From Bordetella genomosp. 13 (lineage in GTDB: Bacteria > Pseudomonadota > Gammaproteobacteria > Burkholderiales > Burkholderiaceae_B): a stretch of DNA of 64,000 nucleotides. The notes under the pieces are model-generated. The model was not told the DNA's origin and did no database searches. It saw nothing but the letters and a program-made list of their open reading frames with translations. A program made the translations under genes and the position numbers. Below, in pieces: positions 16,416-24,314 of this stretch. Position 1 is the stretch's first letter. Each line of letters starts with the position of its first letter. The DNA is taken from NCBI RefSeq assembly GCF_002119665.1, contig NZ_CP021111.1:3224001-3288000 (forward strand). The letters are read 5' to 3'.

Positions 16416-17654
16416 ATGGATAAAGCGGATATCTCCTGGTTGCTGGTCTCGACACTGCTGGTGTTGATGATGGCGGTCCCTGGCCTGGCGCTGTTCTACG
16501 GCGGCCTGGTGCGCAGCAAGAACGTGCTGTCGGTGCTGATGCAGGTGCTCTGCACTTTCGCCCTCGGCATCGTGCTGTGGTTCATCTACGGCTACTCGCT
16601 GGCCTTCACCGAAGGCAACGCCTTCTTCGGCGGTTTCTCGCGAGTGTTCTTCTCAGGCATGTTCACACCGGCCGATGGCACCTACGCCATGTCGGCCACG
16701 CTGACCGAGCTGTTGTTCGCTTCCTTCCAGGCCACGTTCGCCGGCATCACCTGCGCGCTGATCGTGGGCAGCTTCGCCGAGCGCGCGCGCTTCTCGGCGG
16801 TGCTGGTGTTCACGGCGATCTGGTTCACGTTCGCCTACGTGCCCATCGCCCACATGGTGTGGTTCATTTCCGAAACCTCGCCCGGCCTGCTGAATGCCCA
16901 GGGCGCGCTGGACTTCGCCGGCGGCACCGTGGTGCACATCAATGCCGGCGTGGCCGGCCTGGTGGGCGCCTACGTGGTGGGCAAGCGCGTGGGCTACGGC
17001 CGCGAAGCCATGCAGCCGCACAACATGCCCATGACCTTCATCGGCGCCATGCTGCTGTGGGTGGGCTGGTTCGGTTTCAACGCCGGCTCGGCGCTGGCCG
17101 CCAACGAAGGCGCCACGCTGGCCTTCTTCAACACCATGATCGCCACCGCGGGCGCCGTGCTGGCGTGGACGCTGACCGAATGGGCCCTGAAGGGCAAGCC
17201 CTCGATGCTGGGCGCTGCCTCGGGCGCGATCGCCGGCCTGGTCGGCATCACCCCGGCCGCCGGTCTGGTCGGCCCGGTGGGCGCGCTGGTGATCGGCATC
17301 GCCGCCGGCGTGATCTGCGTGTGGGGCGTCAACGGCCTGAAGCGCATGCTGCGTGCCGATGATGCGCTGGATGTGTTCGGCGTGCACGGCGTGGGCGGCA
17401 TCGTCGGCGCCCTGCTGACCGGCGTGTTCAACGCCAAGGCCCTGGGCGGCCCGGGCCTGGACAGCGTGGGCGCCATCGCCGGCCAGGTGTGGGTGCAGCT
17501 CGAAGGCGTGCTGCTGACCATCGTGTGGTCGGGTGTGGTGGCCTGGATCGCCTACAAGGTGGCGGACATGCTGTGCGGCCTGCGCGTGCCGGAAGACCAG
17601 GAGCGCGAAGGCCTGGACGTCACCAGCCACGGCGAATCCGCCTACCACAGCTGA
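16416..17654 (+). CDS. amtB: Ammonium transporter AmtB
   Basis: 412 residues with 11 predicted membrane segments. The pore twin histidines are visible at His174 (FAGGTVVHINAGVAGLV) and His324 (DVFGVHGVGGIVGALLTGVF). ADGTYAMSATLTELL and WFTFAYVPIAHMVW belong to the ammonium recruitment region. There is no cleavable signal peptide. The start ATG at 16416 has GGAG upstream; the open frame begins two codons earlier at a TTG. It works with GlnK in the inner membrane and ends at a strong terminator. Confidence 0.97.
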   Translation: MDKADISWLLVSTLLVLMMAVPGLALFYGGLVRSKNVLSVLMQVLCTFALGIVLWFIYGYSLAFTEGNAFFGGFSRVFFSGMFTPADGTYAMSATLTELLFASFQATFAGITCALIVGSFAERARFSAVLVFTAIWFTFAYVPIAHMVWFISETSPGLLNAQGALDFAGGTVVHINAGVAGLVGAYVVGKRVGYGREAMQPHNMPMTFIGAMLLWVGWFGFNAGSALAANEGATLAFFNTMIATAGAVLAWTLTEWALKGKPSMLGAASGAIAGLVGITPAAGLVGPVGALVIGIAAGVICVWGVNGLKRMLRADDALDVFGVHGVGGIVGALLTGVFNAKALGGPGLDSVGAIAGQVWVQLEGVLLTIVWSGVVAWIAYKVADMLCGLRVPEDQEREGLDVTSHGESAYHS

Positions 17655-17731
17655 GAACGACGACAGAGGCGGGCACGATACGCCCGCCCTGCAACCCCCG
17701 GGGGAAAAAAGCCGCAAAGGCTGGCAGTACG

Positions 17732-17763
17732 AACGGCGCCGCAACATGCGGCGCCGTTTTTTG
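17732..17763 (+). terminator. Rho-independent terminator of glnK-amtB
   Basis: AACGGCGCCGC (17732-17742) and GCGGCGCCGTT (17748-17758) form a perfect 11-bp stem with loop AACAT, followed by a T-run (TTTTTTG). Confidence 0.93.
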
Positions 17764-17856
17764 TCTCACGATGACTCCAGCTCGGCATGTCGCTGGACTA
17801 CGCCCAAGCCCGCTACAGCAGTCGACAGCGATCCGCGAACGCCGTCTCGGCGTCCG

Positions 17857-18756
17857 TCAGTCCCGAAGCGCGCGCGCAGTGAAGCGGCCCTGGCCGGCGC
17901 GTCGGGCCGCCTCGATCAGCGCCGCGCTGGCCGGGCTGTCCTTGCTGGTGAAAGCGTAGAAGCGCGCCGCCGGCAGGGCGGGCAGTCCCTCTTCGCTGCC
18001 CAGCACGCGCAAGCCTTCGCTGCGCTGGCTGTCGGCAATGACGGTGACCGCAAAGCCCGAACGCGCGGCCGAGAGGCACCCAGCCATGCTGCTGCTCTCG
18101 AAGACGATGCGCCAGGTGCGCTCCGTCTGGGCCAACGCGGTCACGGCCGACTCGCGGTACACACACGGCTCGGGGAAGACGGCCAGCGGCAGCGGCTCGC
18201 TGGCCGTCAGGGGCTGATCCGCCGCATAAGCCCAGACCAGCGGTTCTTCCCATAGCAGCGTGCCGCTGCCTTCGATGCGGCTGCATTGCTTGCCGAAAAC
18301 AAGATCCAGCCGGCCACGTTCCTGCTGACGCAGCAGGCTGGCGGTGATGCCCACCTTCAGCTCGACCGTAGCTTCGGGGTGCGATTGCCGGAAACGTTGC
18401 AGCACCTGGGGCAGCCAGGCACCGGCAAAGTCCTCCGAGGCGCCTATACGCAGCCGACCGCGCAGCGGCGTGCCCCGCAGCTTGGCGCGGGCCTCGCGCT
18501 CCAGATCGAGGATGTTGCGGCCATAGGCATACAAGGTGTCGCCGGCCTGGGTCAGCTCCAGGCGGCGCGTGGTGCGGGCCAGCAGGCTGGCACCGGTGAT
18601 CTGCTCCAGGCGGCGCATGTGGCCGCTGACCGCGGATGGCGTCAACGCCAGCCGCTCGGCGGCAGTGGCAAAGCTGCCGCTGTCCACGATCTCGAGGAAG
18701 GTGCGCAACAGCACGGTCTCCAGCGGCGGGCCATCGGCGTCGCGGTATGTGCTCAT
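17857..18756 (-). CDS. LysR-family transcriptional regulator
   Basis: 299 residues from the ATG at 18756; a TTG four codons upstream is the only longer alternative. N-terminal helix-turn-helix is LRTFLEIVDSGSFATAAERLALTPSAVSGHMRRLEQ, followed by LARTTRRLELTQAGDTLYAYGR. The effector domain contains GRLRIGASEDFAGAWLPQVLQRFRQSHP. It is divergent from an alpha/beta hydrolase gene, the usual layout for a LysR protein and its target, with a 21-bp symmetric element between them. It converges with glnK-amtB across the terminator at 17732. Confidence 0.92.
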   Translation of the reverse strand: MSTYRDADGPPLETVLLRTFLEIVDSGSFATAAERLALTPSAVSGHMRRLEQITGASLLARTTRRLELTQAGDTLYAYGRNILDLEREARAKLRGTPLRGRLRIGASEDFAGAWLPQVLQRFRQSHPEATVELKVGITASLLRQQERGRLDLVFGKQCSRIEGSGTLLWEEPLVWAYAADQPLTASEPLPLAVFPEPCVYRESAVTALAQTERTWRIVFESSSMAGCLSAARSGFAVTVIADSQRSEGLRVLGSEEGLPALPAARFYAFTSKDSPASAALIEAARRAGQGRFTARALRD

Positions 18757-18775
18757 CCGGACATTCAACGCGAAA

Positions 18776-18796
18776 AATCATCAATGATGAATGATT
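18776..18796. promoter_or_regulatory. Symmetric operator-like element between lysR and hydrolase genes
   Basis: AATCAT (18776-18781) and ATGATT (18791-18796) form an inverted repeat enclosing TCATC/GATGA half-sites (18778-18782 and 18786-18790). Its position between the divergent genes suits a LysR binding site. An in-frame ATG (18784) for the hydrolase lies inside it, which argues against that start. Confidence 0.5.
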
Positions 18797-18858
18797 ATTC
18801 TCTAATCGAATTGAGCCGTCCAGCTACGCTGACCCAGCGTCATGATGAGGAAAAGCCC

Positions 18859-19746
18859 GTGCACAACTACCACTTCGCTGCGACCGAACGGCTCGACATT
18901 GCCTATCTCGAATGGAACCCGCAGGGAGCGCGAACCGCCATCCTGCTGCACGGCTGGCCGGACAGCCCCGAGTGCTGGAAGACCGTCGCCCCAGCGCTTG
19001 CCGATGCCGGCCATCGCGTGCTGGCGCCGGCGCTGCGCGGCTTCGCGCCGACGCGGTTCCGTGACGCCGCCACGCCCCGCAGCGGCCAGCTGTCCGCTTT
19101 GGGCCGCGACCTGCTCGACTTCATCGACGCGCTGGGGCTGGAGCGCCCGGCGCTGATCGGCCATGACTGGGGCGCACGCGCGGCGGCCAACGCCTGCGGC
19201 CTGCGCGATGGCGTGGCTTCGCATCTGGTGATGCTGTCGGTGGGCTACGGCACCAACGATCCGAACCAGCCGCTGGCGCTGCCGCAGGCGCGCAACTACT
19301 GGTATCACTGGTACATGGCCACGCCGCGCGGCGCCCGCGTGGTGCAGGACGAGCGCGAGACATTCACCCGGATGATGTGGGACACCTGGGCGCCGGCGGG
19401 CTGGTACGACCCCGCCGATTTCGACGAAGCGGCACGCGCATTCCAGGGGAAGGATTGGGCCGAGATCGTGCTGCACTCCTACCGCCACCGCTGGGGCTTC
19501 GCCGAGGGCGATCCGGCCTACGCTGGGGATGAGGCGCGCCTGCATCCGGCGCCGGTGCTGTCGGTGCCGACGCTGGTGCTGCACGGTGGCGCCGACACCT
19601 GCAACCACCCCGACAGTTCCAAGGGGCGGGAGGCGTTCTTCCAGGACCGCTACGAGCGGCAGGTGCTCGATGGCGTGGGGCATTTCCCGCAGCGCGAAGC
19701 GGGGCAATCAGTCGCGGACGCCATCTTGCAGTTCTGCCTGAAGTAA
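18859..19746 (+). CDS. Alpha/beta hydrolase (epoxide hydrolase/dehalogenase-like)
   Basis: 295 residues from a GTG at 18859 with AGGAAAA seven bases upstream. In-frame ATGs at 18784/18787 lie inside the palindromic operator and have no ribosome site. Fold markers are the oxyanion loop LLHGWPDSPECW, the nucleophile elbow LIGHDWGARAA (Asp after His, as in epoxide hydrolases and haloalkane dehalogenases) and the C-terminal catalytic His in VGHFPQREA. The charge-relay acid is probably in LHGGADTCN. Cytoplasmic, no signal peptide. Substrate unknown; expression is probably set by the divergent LysR regulator. Confidence 0.88.
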   Translation: MHNYHFAATERLDIAYLEWNPQGARTAILLHGWPDSPECWKTVAPALADAGHRVLAPALRGFAPTRFRDAATPRSGQLSALGRDLLDFIDALGLERPALIGHDWGARAAANACGLRDGVASHLVMLSVGYGTNDPNQPLALPQARNYWYHWYMATPRGARVVQDERETFTRMMWDTWAPAGWYDPADFDEAARAFQGKDWAEIVLHSYRHRWGFAEGDPAYAGDEARLHPAPVLSVPTLVLHGGADTCNHPDSSKGREAFFQDRYERQVLDGVGHFPQREAGQSVADAILQFCLK

Positions 19747-19866
19747 GTGGCGGCCCACAACGACGGCTCCTACGCAGAGGGCACGAGCTGACTTATCGCC
19801 GCGTATAGGCTTTCAAACCCAGCGTATTTTGCACGCATGGCTCGACACCGGCCCTTTCTTGGCGGC

Positions 19867-20781
19867 CTACGACAGCGCCAGCAACTCCTTCAGGCTGCGC
19901 GCCTCTTCGCTGGGGCTGCGGCCGAACATCCGCTTGAACTCGCGGCTGAACTGCGACGGGCTTTCATAGCCGACCTGGCCGGCGGCGCTGGCCGCGCTGA
20001 CGCCTTGGCGGATCATCATCAGGCGCGCCTCGTGCAGGCGCATGGCCTTGATGTACTGGATCGGCGAGGTGGCGGTCACCGCCTTGAACTGGGCATGGAA
20101 CGCCGGCACGCTGAGGTTGGCGTAGTCGGCCAGCGAACTCACGTCGAGGTTGCTGGCGTACTGGGCATGGATGCGCCGCAGCACCTTCGCGATCCTGCCG
20201 AAGCTGCTGCCCTGCTGCATGGCCGCGCGCAGGCCGCCGCCCTGCTCGCCGGTCAGCACGCGATACGTGATCTCGCGCAGGATGGACGGGCCCAGCAGGC
20301 GGGCCTCGGCCGGCGAGGCCAGGGCCTCGAGCAGACGCAGCGTGGCGTCCGACAGCTTGTCCTCCATGCGAGTGGCATACAGCGCCACCGGCGCGGACTC
20401 GGCGCGCGCAGGCCCTTCGTCCAGGCCCATGGCGAGTTCGGCCGTCATCACCGGATCGATGCGCAGCGCCAGCCCCAGCATGGGCGCTTCGGGGCTGGCC
20501 TCGGTTTCGGTGTTGAAGGGCAGCGGCACGGACAGCACCAGATAATGCTGGGCGTCGTACACGTACATGTTGCCGTTGTGGAAGCCGCGCTTGCAGCCCT
20601 GGATCACCAGCACGATGCTCGGTTCGTACAGCGCCGGCGTGCGCGCCACCGGCCGGTTCGCCCGCATGTACAACACGCCTTCCAACATCGAGCGCGTGTA
20701 GCCCTCGGTGGGCGCGAGCTGCTTCAGCAGCTCGACCATGCGCGCCTGCCGCGCGGAAGGAATATACGTGGCCTGGTCCAT
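19867..20781 (-). CDS. AraC-family transcriptional regulator
   Basis: 304 residues from the ATG at 20781 (MDQATYIPSARQARMVELL); the open frame extends 18 codons further without support. The N-terminal half matches AraC-type arm domains (SMLEGVLYMRANRPVARTPALYEPSIVLVIQGCKRG). The C-terminal half has two helix-turn-helix motifs, LDVSSLADYANLSVPAFHAQFKAVTATSPIQYIKAMRLHEARLMM and AASAAGQVGYESPSQFSREFKRMFGRSP. It is divergent from an SDR oxidoreductase gene, its likely target. The 120 bases between it and the upstream hydrolase show nothing notable. Confidence 0.93.
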   Translation of the reverse strand: MDQATYIPSARQARMVELLKQLAPTEGYTRSMLEGVLYMRANRPVARTPALYEPSIVLVIQGCKRGFHNGNMYVYDAQHYLVLSVPLPFNTETEASPEAPMLGLALRIDPVMTAELAMGLDEGPARAESAPVALYATRMEDKLSDATLRLLEALASPAEARLLGPSILREITYRVLTGEQGGGLRAAMQQGSSFGRIAKVLRRIHAQYASNLDVSSLADYANLSVPAFHAQFKAVTATSPIQYIKAMRLHEARLMMIRQGVSAASAAGQVGYESPSQFSREFKRMFGRSPSEEARSLKELLALS

Positions 20782-20983
20782 CGCGTGCCCTGTAGAAATG
20801 CCAGCAATAGGCCAGAAGATAGCAGGACGGCGCACCGTTTGTCGGCTTCAGGATATTTTTAGGCAAGCTTCGGAGAGAAACCGACCTTCGCGCGGCCGGC
20901 CTCGTTTCCTACCATGGAAGCCATGGACGAGCACCGCTGCGGCGCATCCCGCGCCACCGGCCGTCCCCGCTCAGGAGACCTCC

Positions 20984-21712
20984 ATGTCCGCACCATCCAA
21001 AGTCATCCTCGTCACCGGCGCCAGCAGCGGCATCGGAGACGCCACCGTCCGCATGCTCGCCGCCCGCGGCCATCGCCTGGTGATCGGCGCGCGCCGCACC
21101 GACCGGCTGCAGGCCCTTGCCGAAACGCTGCGCGCGGAAGGCGGCCAGGTCGAGTATCGCGCCCTGGACGTGACCAGCCGTGCCGACGTGCAGGCCTTCG
21201 CCGATTTCGCCCTGCAGCGCCACGGCCGCATCGACGTCATCGTCAACAACGCCGGCGTGATGCCGCTGTCGCCCATGGCCTCGCTGAAGGTCGACGAATG
21301 GGACCGGATGATCGACGTGAACATCCGCGGCGTGCTGCATGGCGTGGCCGCCGTACTGCCCACCATGCACGGGCAGGGCAGCGGCCAGATCATCAACGTG
21401 TCGTCGATCGGCGGACTGTACGTGGTGCCGACCGCCGCGGTGTATTGCGCCACCAAGTACGCGGTGCGCGCCATCTCGGACGGCCTGCGGCAGGAGAACG
21501 ACAAGCTGCGCGTGACCTGCGTCTATCCGGGCGTGGTCGAGTCGGAGCTGGCCAGCACCATCACCGACGAGACCGCCGCCGAAGCCATGCGCACCTATCG
21601 CCAGATCGCGCTCAAGCCCGAGGCGATCGCCGCCGCGATCGCGCACGTCATCGACCAGCCGGCCGACGTGGACACCAGCGAAATCGTGGTGCGCCCGACG
21701 GCCTGCGTGTAA
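20984..21712 (+). CDS. Short-chain dehydrogenase/reductase
   Basis: 242 residues from the ATG at 20984, with CAGGAG seven bases upstream. Classical SDR motifs are complete: the dinucleotide loop VTGASSGIGDATV, NNAGVMPLSPMASL, catalytic Ser in INVSSIGG, and YCATKYAVRA with catalytic Tyr and Lys. Residues ARRTDR after strand two suggest NADP(H). It is followed 30 bases later by a CMD-family protein and is divergent from the AraC regulator, forming a small inducible reductase unit. Substrate unknown. Confidence 0.94.
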   Translation: MSAPSKVILVTGASSGIGDATVRMLAARGHRLVIGARRTDRLQALAETLRAEGGQVEYRALDVTSRADVQAFADFALQRHGRIDVIVNNAGVMPLSPMASLKVDEWDRMIDVNIRGVLHGVAAVLPTMHGQGSGQIINVSSIGGLYVVPTAAVYCATKYAVRAISDGLRQENDKLRVTCVYPGVVESELASTITDETAAEAMRTYRQIALKPEAIAAAIAHVIDQPADVDTSEIVVRPTACV

Positions 21713-21742
21713 GGCCTGCCCCCTTTCCGGATGGAGAACCCG

Positions 21743-22201
21743 ATGAAGCGACTGCTGTCCACACTGACTGCGCTGGCGCTGGCCGCCGGCATTTCGGGCC
21801 TGGCCCAGGCCACCACCGTCGAAGCCCGCGCCCAGCGCGGCGCGGACGTCATCCGCCACCTGAACAAGGGCAAGGAGCAGCCGGCCCTCGAGGCGATGCG
21901 GCGCGAGTTCCCGTTCCTGGCCGAAGCCACGGAAGCCTATGCGCTGGGCGACGTCTGGAGCCGTCCCGGCCTGGACGACCGCACGCGCCAACTGGTCGCC
22001 GTGGCCACCATGGCCGCATTGGGCGAGACCGGCACGATGCGCGTGCACGCGGGCTACGCGCTGAACATCGGCGTGACGGAGGAAGAGTTGAAAGAGGTCA
22101 TCTATCTGGTGACCGTGCCGGCGGGGTTCCCGCGCGCCATCTCGGCATCGCAGGTGCTGGCGGAACTGTTCGAAGAGCGGCGCGAGGCCGCGGGCGAATA
22201 G
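21743..22201 (+). CDS. Exported carboxymuconolactone decarboxylase (CMD) family protein
   Basis: 152 residues from the ATG at 21743 with GGAG six bases upstream. A signal peptide (MKRLLSTLTALALAAGISGLAQA) precedes a CMD fold with RTRQLVAVATMAALGETGTMRVHAGYALNIGVTEEELKEVIYLVTVPAGFPRA. There is no cysteine anywhere, so it is not an AhpD-like CXXC peroxidase. Export is unusual for the family. It follows the SDR gene in the same direction and is probably co-transcribed. Function is not known. Confidence 0.88.
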   Translation: MKRLLSTLTALALAAGISGLAQATTVEARAQRGADVIRHLNKGKEQPALEAMRREFPFLAEATEAYALGDVWSRPGLDDRTRQLVAVATMAALGETGTMRVHAGYALNIGVTEEELKEVIYLVTVPAGFPRAISASQVLAELFEERREAAGE

Positions 22202-22277
22202 TCCTGCATTGGGCAGCCTGGGATGCACCGTCCCGGCCGCACCGGCAAAGCATGCCGCTGCAGCCGGGGCTGTCGCG

Positions 22278-22874
22278 CTACAGGCTTGCCGCGATCAGGC
22301 GATCGGCCACCTCGCGCAGATGCACCACCGGACCGCCCTTGCCGAATATCTGGCCCGACACGAAGGCCCCCTCGAGCAGCAGCAGCAGGCCGTCGCCCAG
22401 CACGTCGGGATCGCGGGCGCCCATGTCGCGGGCCAGCGCCACCAGCCGCGTACGCAGTTCGCGCTTGTGCGCCACCGCCACCAGCCGCGCCGGATGGTCC
22501 GCCTCGGGATACTCGACCACCGCGTTGCTCAGCCCGCAACCCCGGTACGAGCCGCCACGCGCGGCGCGCTGCGACAGCCCCTGGAAGTAGGCCAGGATCT
22601 GCGCTCGCGGGTCGTCCGGGTGCTCGGCCGCGGCCTGGTCCAGGCGCGCCCAGAACTCGGCCTCGTAGTCGCGCAGGTAAGCCGCGGCCAGCTCGTCCTT
22701 GGACGAGAAACTGCGATAGAGACTGGGCTTGGTGACGCCGGCCTCCGCCACGATGGCGTCCACGCCCACCGCCCGTATGCCCTGGTGATAGAACAGTTCG
22801 CGGGCGCTGCGGCGGATGCGGTCGGCTGCCGGCGCCGGCCGGGCCTCGGCAGTGGATGGCGTTTTGCTCGACAT
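22278..22874 (-). CDS. TetR-family transcriptional repressor
   Basis: 198 residues from the ATG at 22874; the open frame continues to 23297 only through the operator and the divergent MFS gene. The helix-turn-helix is RRSARELFYHQGIRAVGVDAIVAEAGVTKPSLYRSFSSKDELAAAYL. The effector domain has a Cys in GSYRGCGLSNAVVEYPE, at a place where some TetR proteins carry a redox or electrophile-sensing Cys. It is divergent from an MFS transporter and almost certainly represses it and itself through the inverted repeat at 22915-22967. Confidence 0.94.
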   Translation of the reverse strand: MSSKTPSTAEARPAPAADRIRRSARELFYHQGIRAVGVDAIVAEAGVTKPSLYRSFSSKDELAAAYLRDYEAEFWARLDQAAAEHPDDPRAQILAYFQGLSQRAARGGSYRGCGLSNAVVEYPEADHPARLVAVAHKRELRTRLVALARDMGARDPDVLGDGLLLLLEGAFVSGQIFGKGGPVVHLREVADRLIAASL

Positions 22875-22906
22875 GGACGACTCCGAAAAAAAGACGATCT
22901 GGCGTC

Positions 22907-22936
22907 TTGACGACGTTACTGACCGGTACGTATTAT
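22907..22936 (+). promoter_or_regulatory. Probable sigma-70 promoter for the MFS gene
   Basis: TTGACG (22907-22912), an 18-bp spacer and TATTAT (22931-22936) overlap the left arm of the operator. On the other strand TATAAT (complement of 22932-22937) is a good -10 for the tetR gene. Repressor bound at the repeat would block both. Confidence 0.6.
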
Positions 22937-22967
22937 ACGCCTCTCCTGATACGTACCGGTCAGTAAC
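22915..22967. promoter_or_regulatory. Perfect 19-bp inverted repeat, TetR-type operator
   Basis: GTTACTGACCGGTACGTAT (22915-22933) is repeated exactly in inverted form at 22949-22967 with a 15-bp spacer. Each arm holds an ACCGGT core. The right arm ends at the base before the MFS start codon. The length suggests two operator copies, one per arm, rather than one dimer site. Confidence 0.88.
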
Positions 22968-24254
22968 ATGACTCCCTCCCCTCGTACTTCCGTGTTTCCC
23001 CGCCTGGGCCAGCGCTATGCCTTCGTGGTCGTCGCCGTCATCTTCCTCGCGCTGCTGGTGTCCGCCGGGCTGCGATCCACCCCCAGCGTGCTGCTCGTGC
23101 CGCTCGAAGAAGCGTTCGGCTGGAGCCGCTCGTCGATTTCGCTGTCGGCGGCCATCGGCATTTTCTTCTATGGACTGATGGGGCCGTTCGCGGCCGCGGC
23201 CATGGAGCGATTCGGGCTGCGCCGCGTGCTGATCACCGCCCTGCTGGTGATGTCGGCCTCCAGCGCGGCCAGCGCCTACATGACCGAGACCTGGCACCTG
23301 CTCGCCACCTGGGGCCTGTTCTCCGGCATGGCGTCCGGGGCGGTGGCCGTGGTGCTGGGCGCCACCGTGGTCAACCGCTGGTTCGTCAAGCGCCGCGGCC
23401 TGATGATGGGCCTGCTGACCGCCAGCACCGCCACCGGCAACCTCGTGTTCCTGCCGGTGCTGGCGTCCCTCGCGGCGTCCGGCGACTGGACCCGCGTGGT
23501 GTGGATGGTGGCGGCGGGCGCGCTGGCCGTGGTGCCGCTGGCCTGGCTGCTGGTGCCCGACCGTCCCGCCGACGTGGGCCTGGCGCCCTACGGCAGCGAG
23601 CCGGACGCGGCGCCCAGCGCGCCCGCTCTACGCACGGGCATGGTGGCCGCCACATTCGGCGTGCTGCGGCGGGCCGCCGGCACGCGCGTGTTCTGGTACC
23701 TGTTCGCCACCTTCTTCGTGTGCGGCTTCACCACCAACGGCCTGGTCGGCACACACCTCATCGCGCTCTGCGGCGACCAGGGCATCGCCGAAGTGCAGGC
23801 GGCCGGCCTGCTGGCGCTGATGGGAATCTTCGACCTGGTGGGCACCACCGCCTCGGGCTGGCTGACCGACCGCTACGACCCGCGCAAGCTGCTGTTCGTG
23901 TATTACTCGCTGCGCGGGCTCTCGCTGATGTACCTGCCCTATTCCGATTTCTCGTTCTACAGCCTGTCGATTTTCGCGATCTTCTACGGCCTGGACTGGA
24001 TCGCCACCGTGCCGCCCACGCTACGGCTGACCACCGAGGCCTTCGGCGAGCGCGACGCTCCGGTGGTGTTCGGCTGGATCGTGGCGGGACACCAGCTGGG
24101 CGCGGCCAGCGCAGCGTGGATGGGCGGCTTCGTGCGCCAGACCACGGGCAGCTATCTGACGGCCTTCGTGCTGGCGGGCATCACCGGCTTGGCTGCCGCG
24201 GTGATCGCGCTGCTGGTCCGGCGCCGGCCCGCAGCGCAGACGCAGCCCGCCTGA
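22968..24254 (+). CDS. Major facilitator superfamily transporter
   Basis: 428 residues with 12 predicted membrane segments. The first helix follows FPRLGQRYAFVVVAVIFLALLVSAGLRSTPSVLLVPLEEAFGWSRSSIS, the pattern of OFA/monocarboxylate-type carriers. FVKRRGLMMGLLTAS follows in the first half, and TASGWLTDRYDPRKLLFVYY is the loop 8-9 motif. The ATG directly abuts the operator and has no Shine-Dalgarno, so translation may start from a short or atypical leader. Regulation by the divergent TetR protein is strongly implied. Direction and substrate are unknown. Confidence 0.92.
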   Translation: MTPSPRTSVFPRLGQRYAFVVVAVIFLALLVSAGLRSTPSVLLVPLEEAFGWSRSSISLSAAIGIFFYGLMGPFAAAAMERFGLRRVLITALLVMSASSAASAYMTETWHLLATWGLFSGMASGAVAVVLGATVVNRWFVKRRGLMMGLLTASTATGNLVFLPVLASLAASGDWTRVVWMVAAGALAVVPLAWLLVPDRPADVGLAPYGSEPDAAPSAPALRTGMVAATFGVLRRAAGTRVFWYLFATFFVCGFTTNGLVGTHLIALCGDQGIAEVQAAGLLALMGIFDLVGTTASGWLTDRYDPRKLLFVYYSLRGLSLMYLPYSDFSFYSLSIFAIFYGLDWIATVPPTLRLTTEAFGERDAPVVFGWIVAGHQLGAASAAWMGGFVRQTTGSYLTAFVLAGITGLAAAVIALLVRRRPAAQTQPA

Positions 24255-24280
24255 GCCGGCGTCCCGCCGCCGGACGCCCA

Positions 24281-24308
24281 TTGCAAATCGGCGTCCCTCC
24301 TGTACTAT
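24281..24308 (+). promoter_or_regulatory. Possible sigma-70 promoter of the TerC gene
   Basis: TTGCAA (24281-24286), 16-bp spacer, TACTAT (24303-24308). Initiation near 24315 would give a leader of about 350 nt. The match is moderate. Confidence 0.4.
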
Positions 24309-24314
24309 TCAGCT

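Noticed and set aside
21743-22201. AhpD-like alkylhydroperoxidase
   Set aside because: The CXXC motif and all other cysteines are absent.
22875-23297. N-terminal extension of the TetR gene to 23297
   Set aside because: It would cross the perfect operator repeat and run antisense through the MFS gene; TetR homology starts just after the ATG at 22874.
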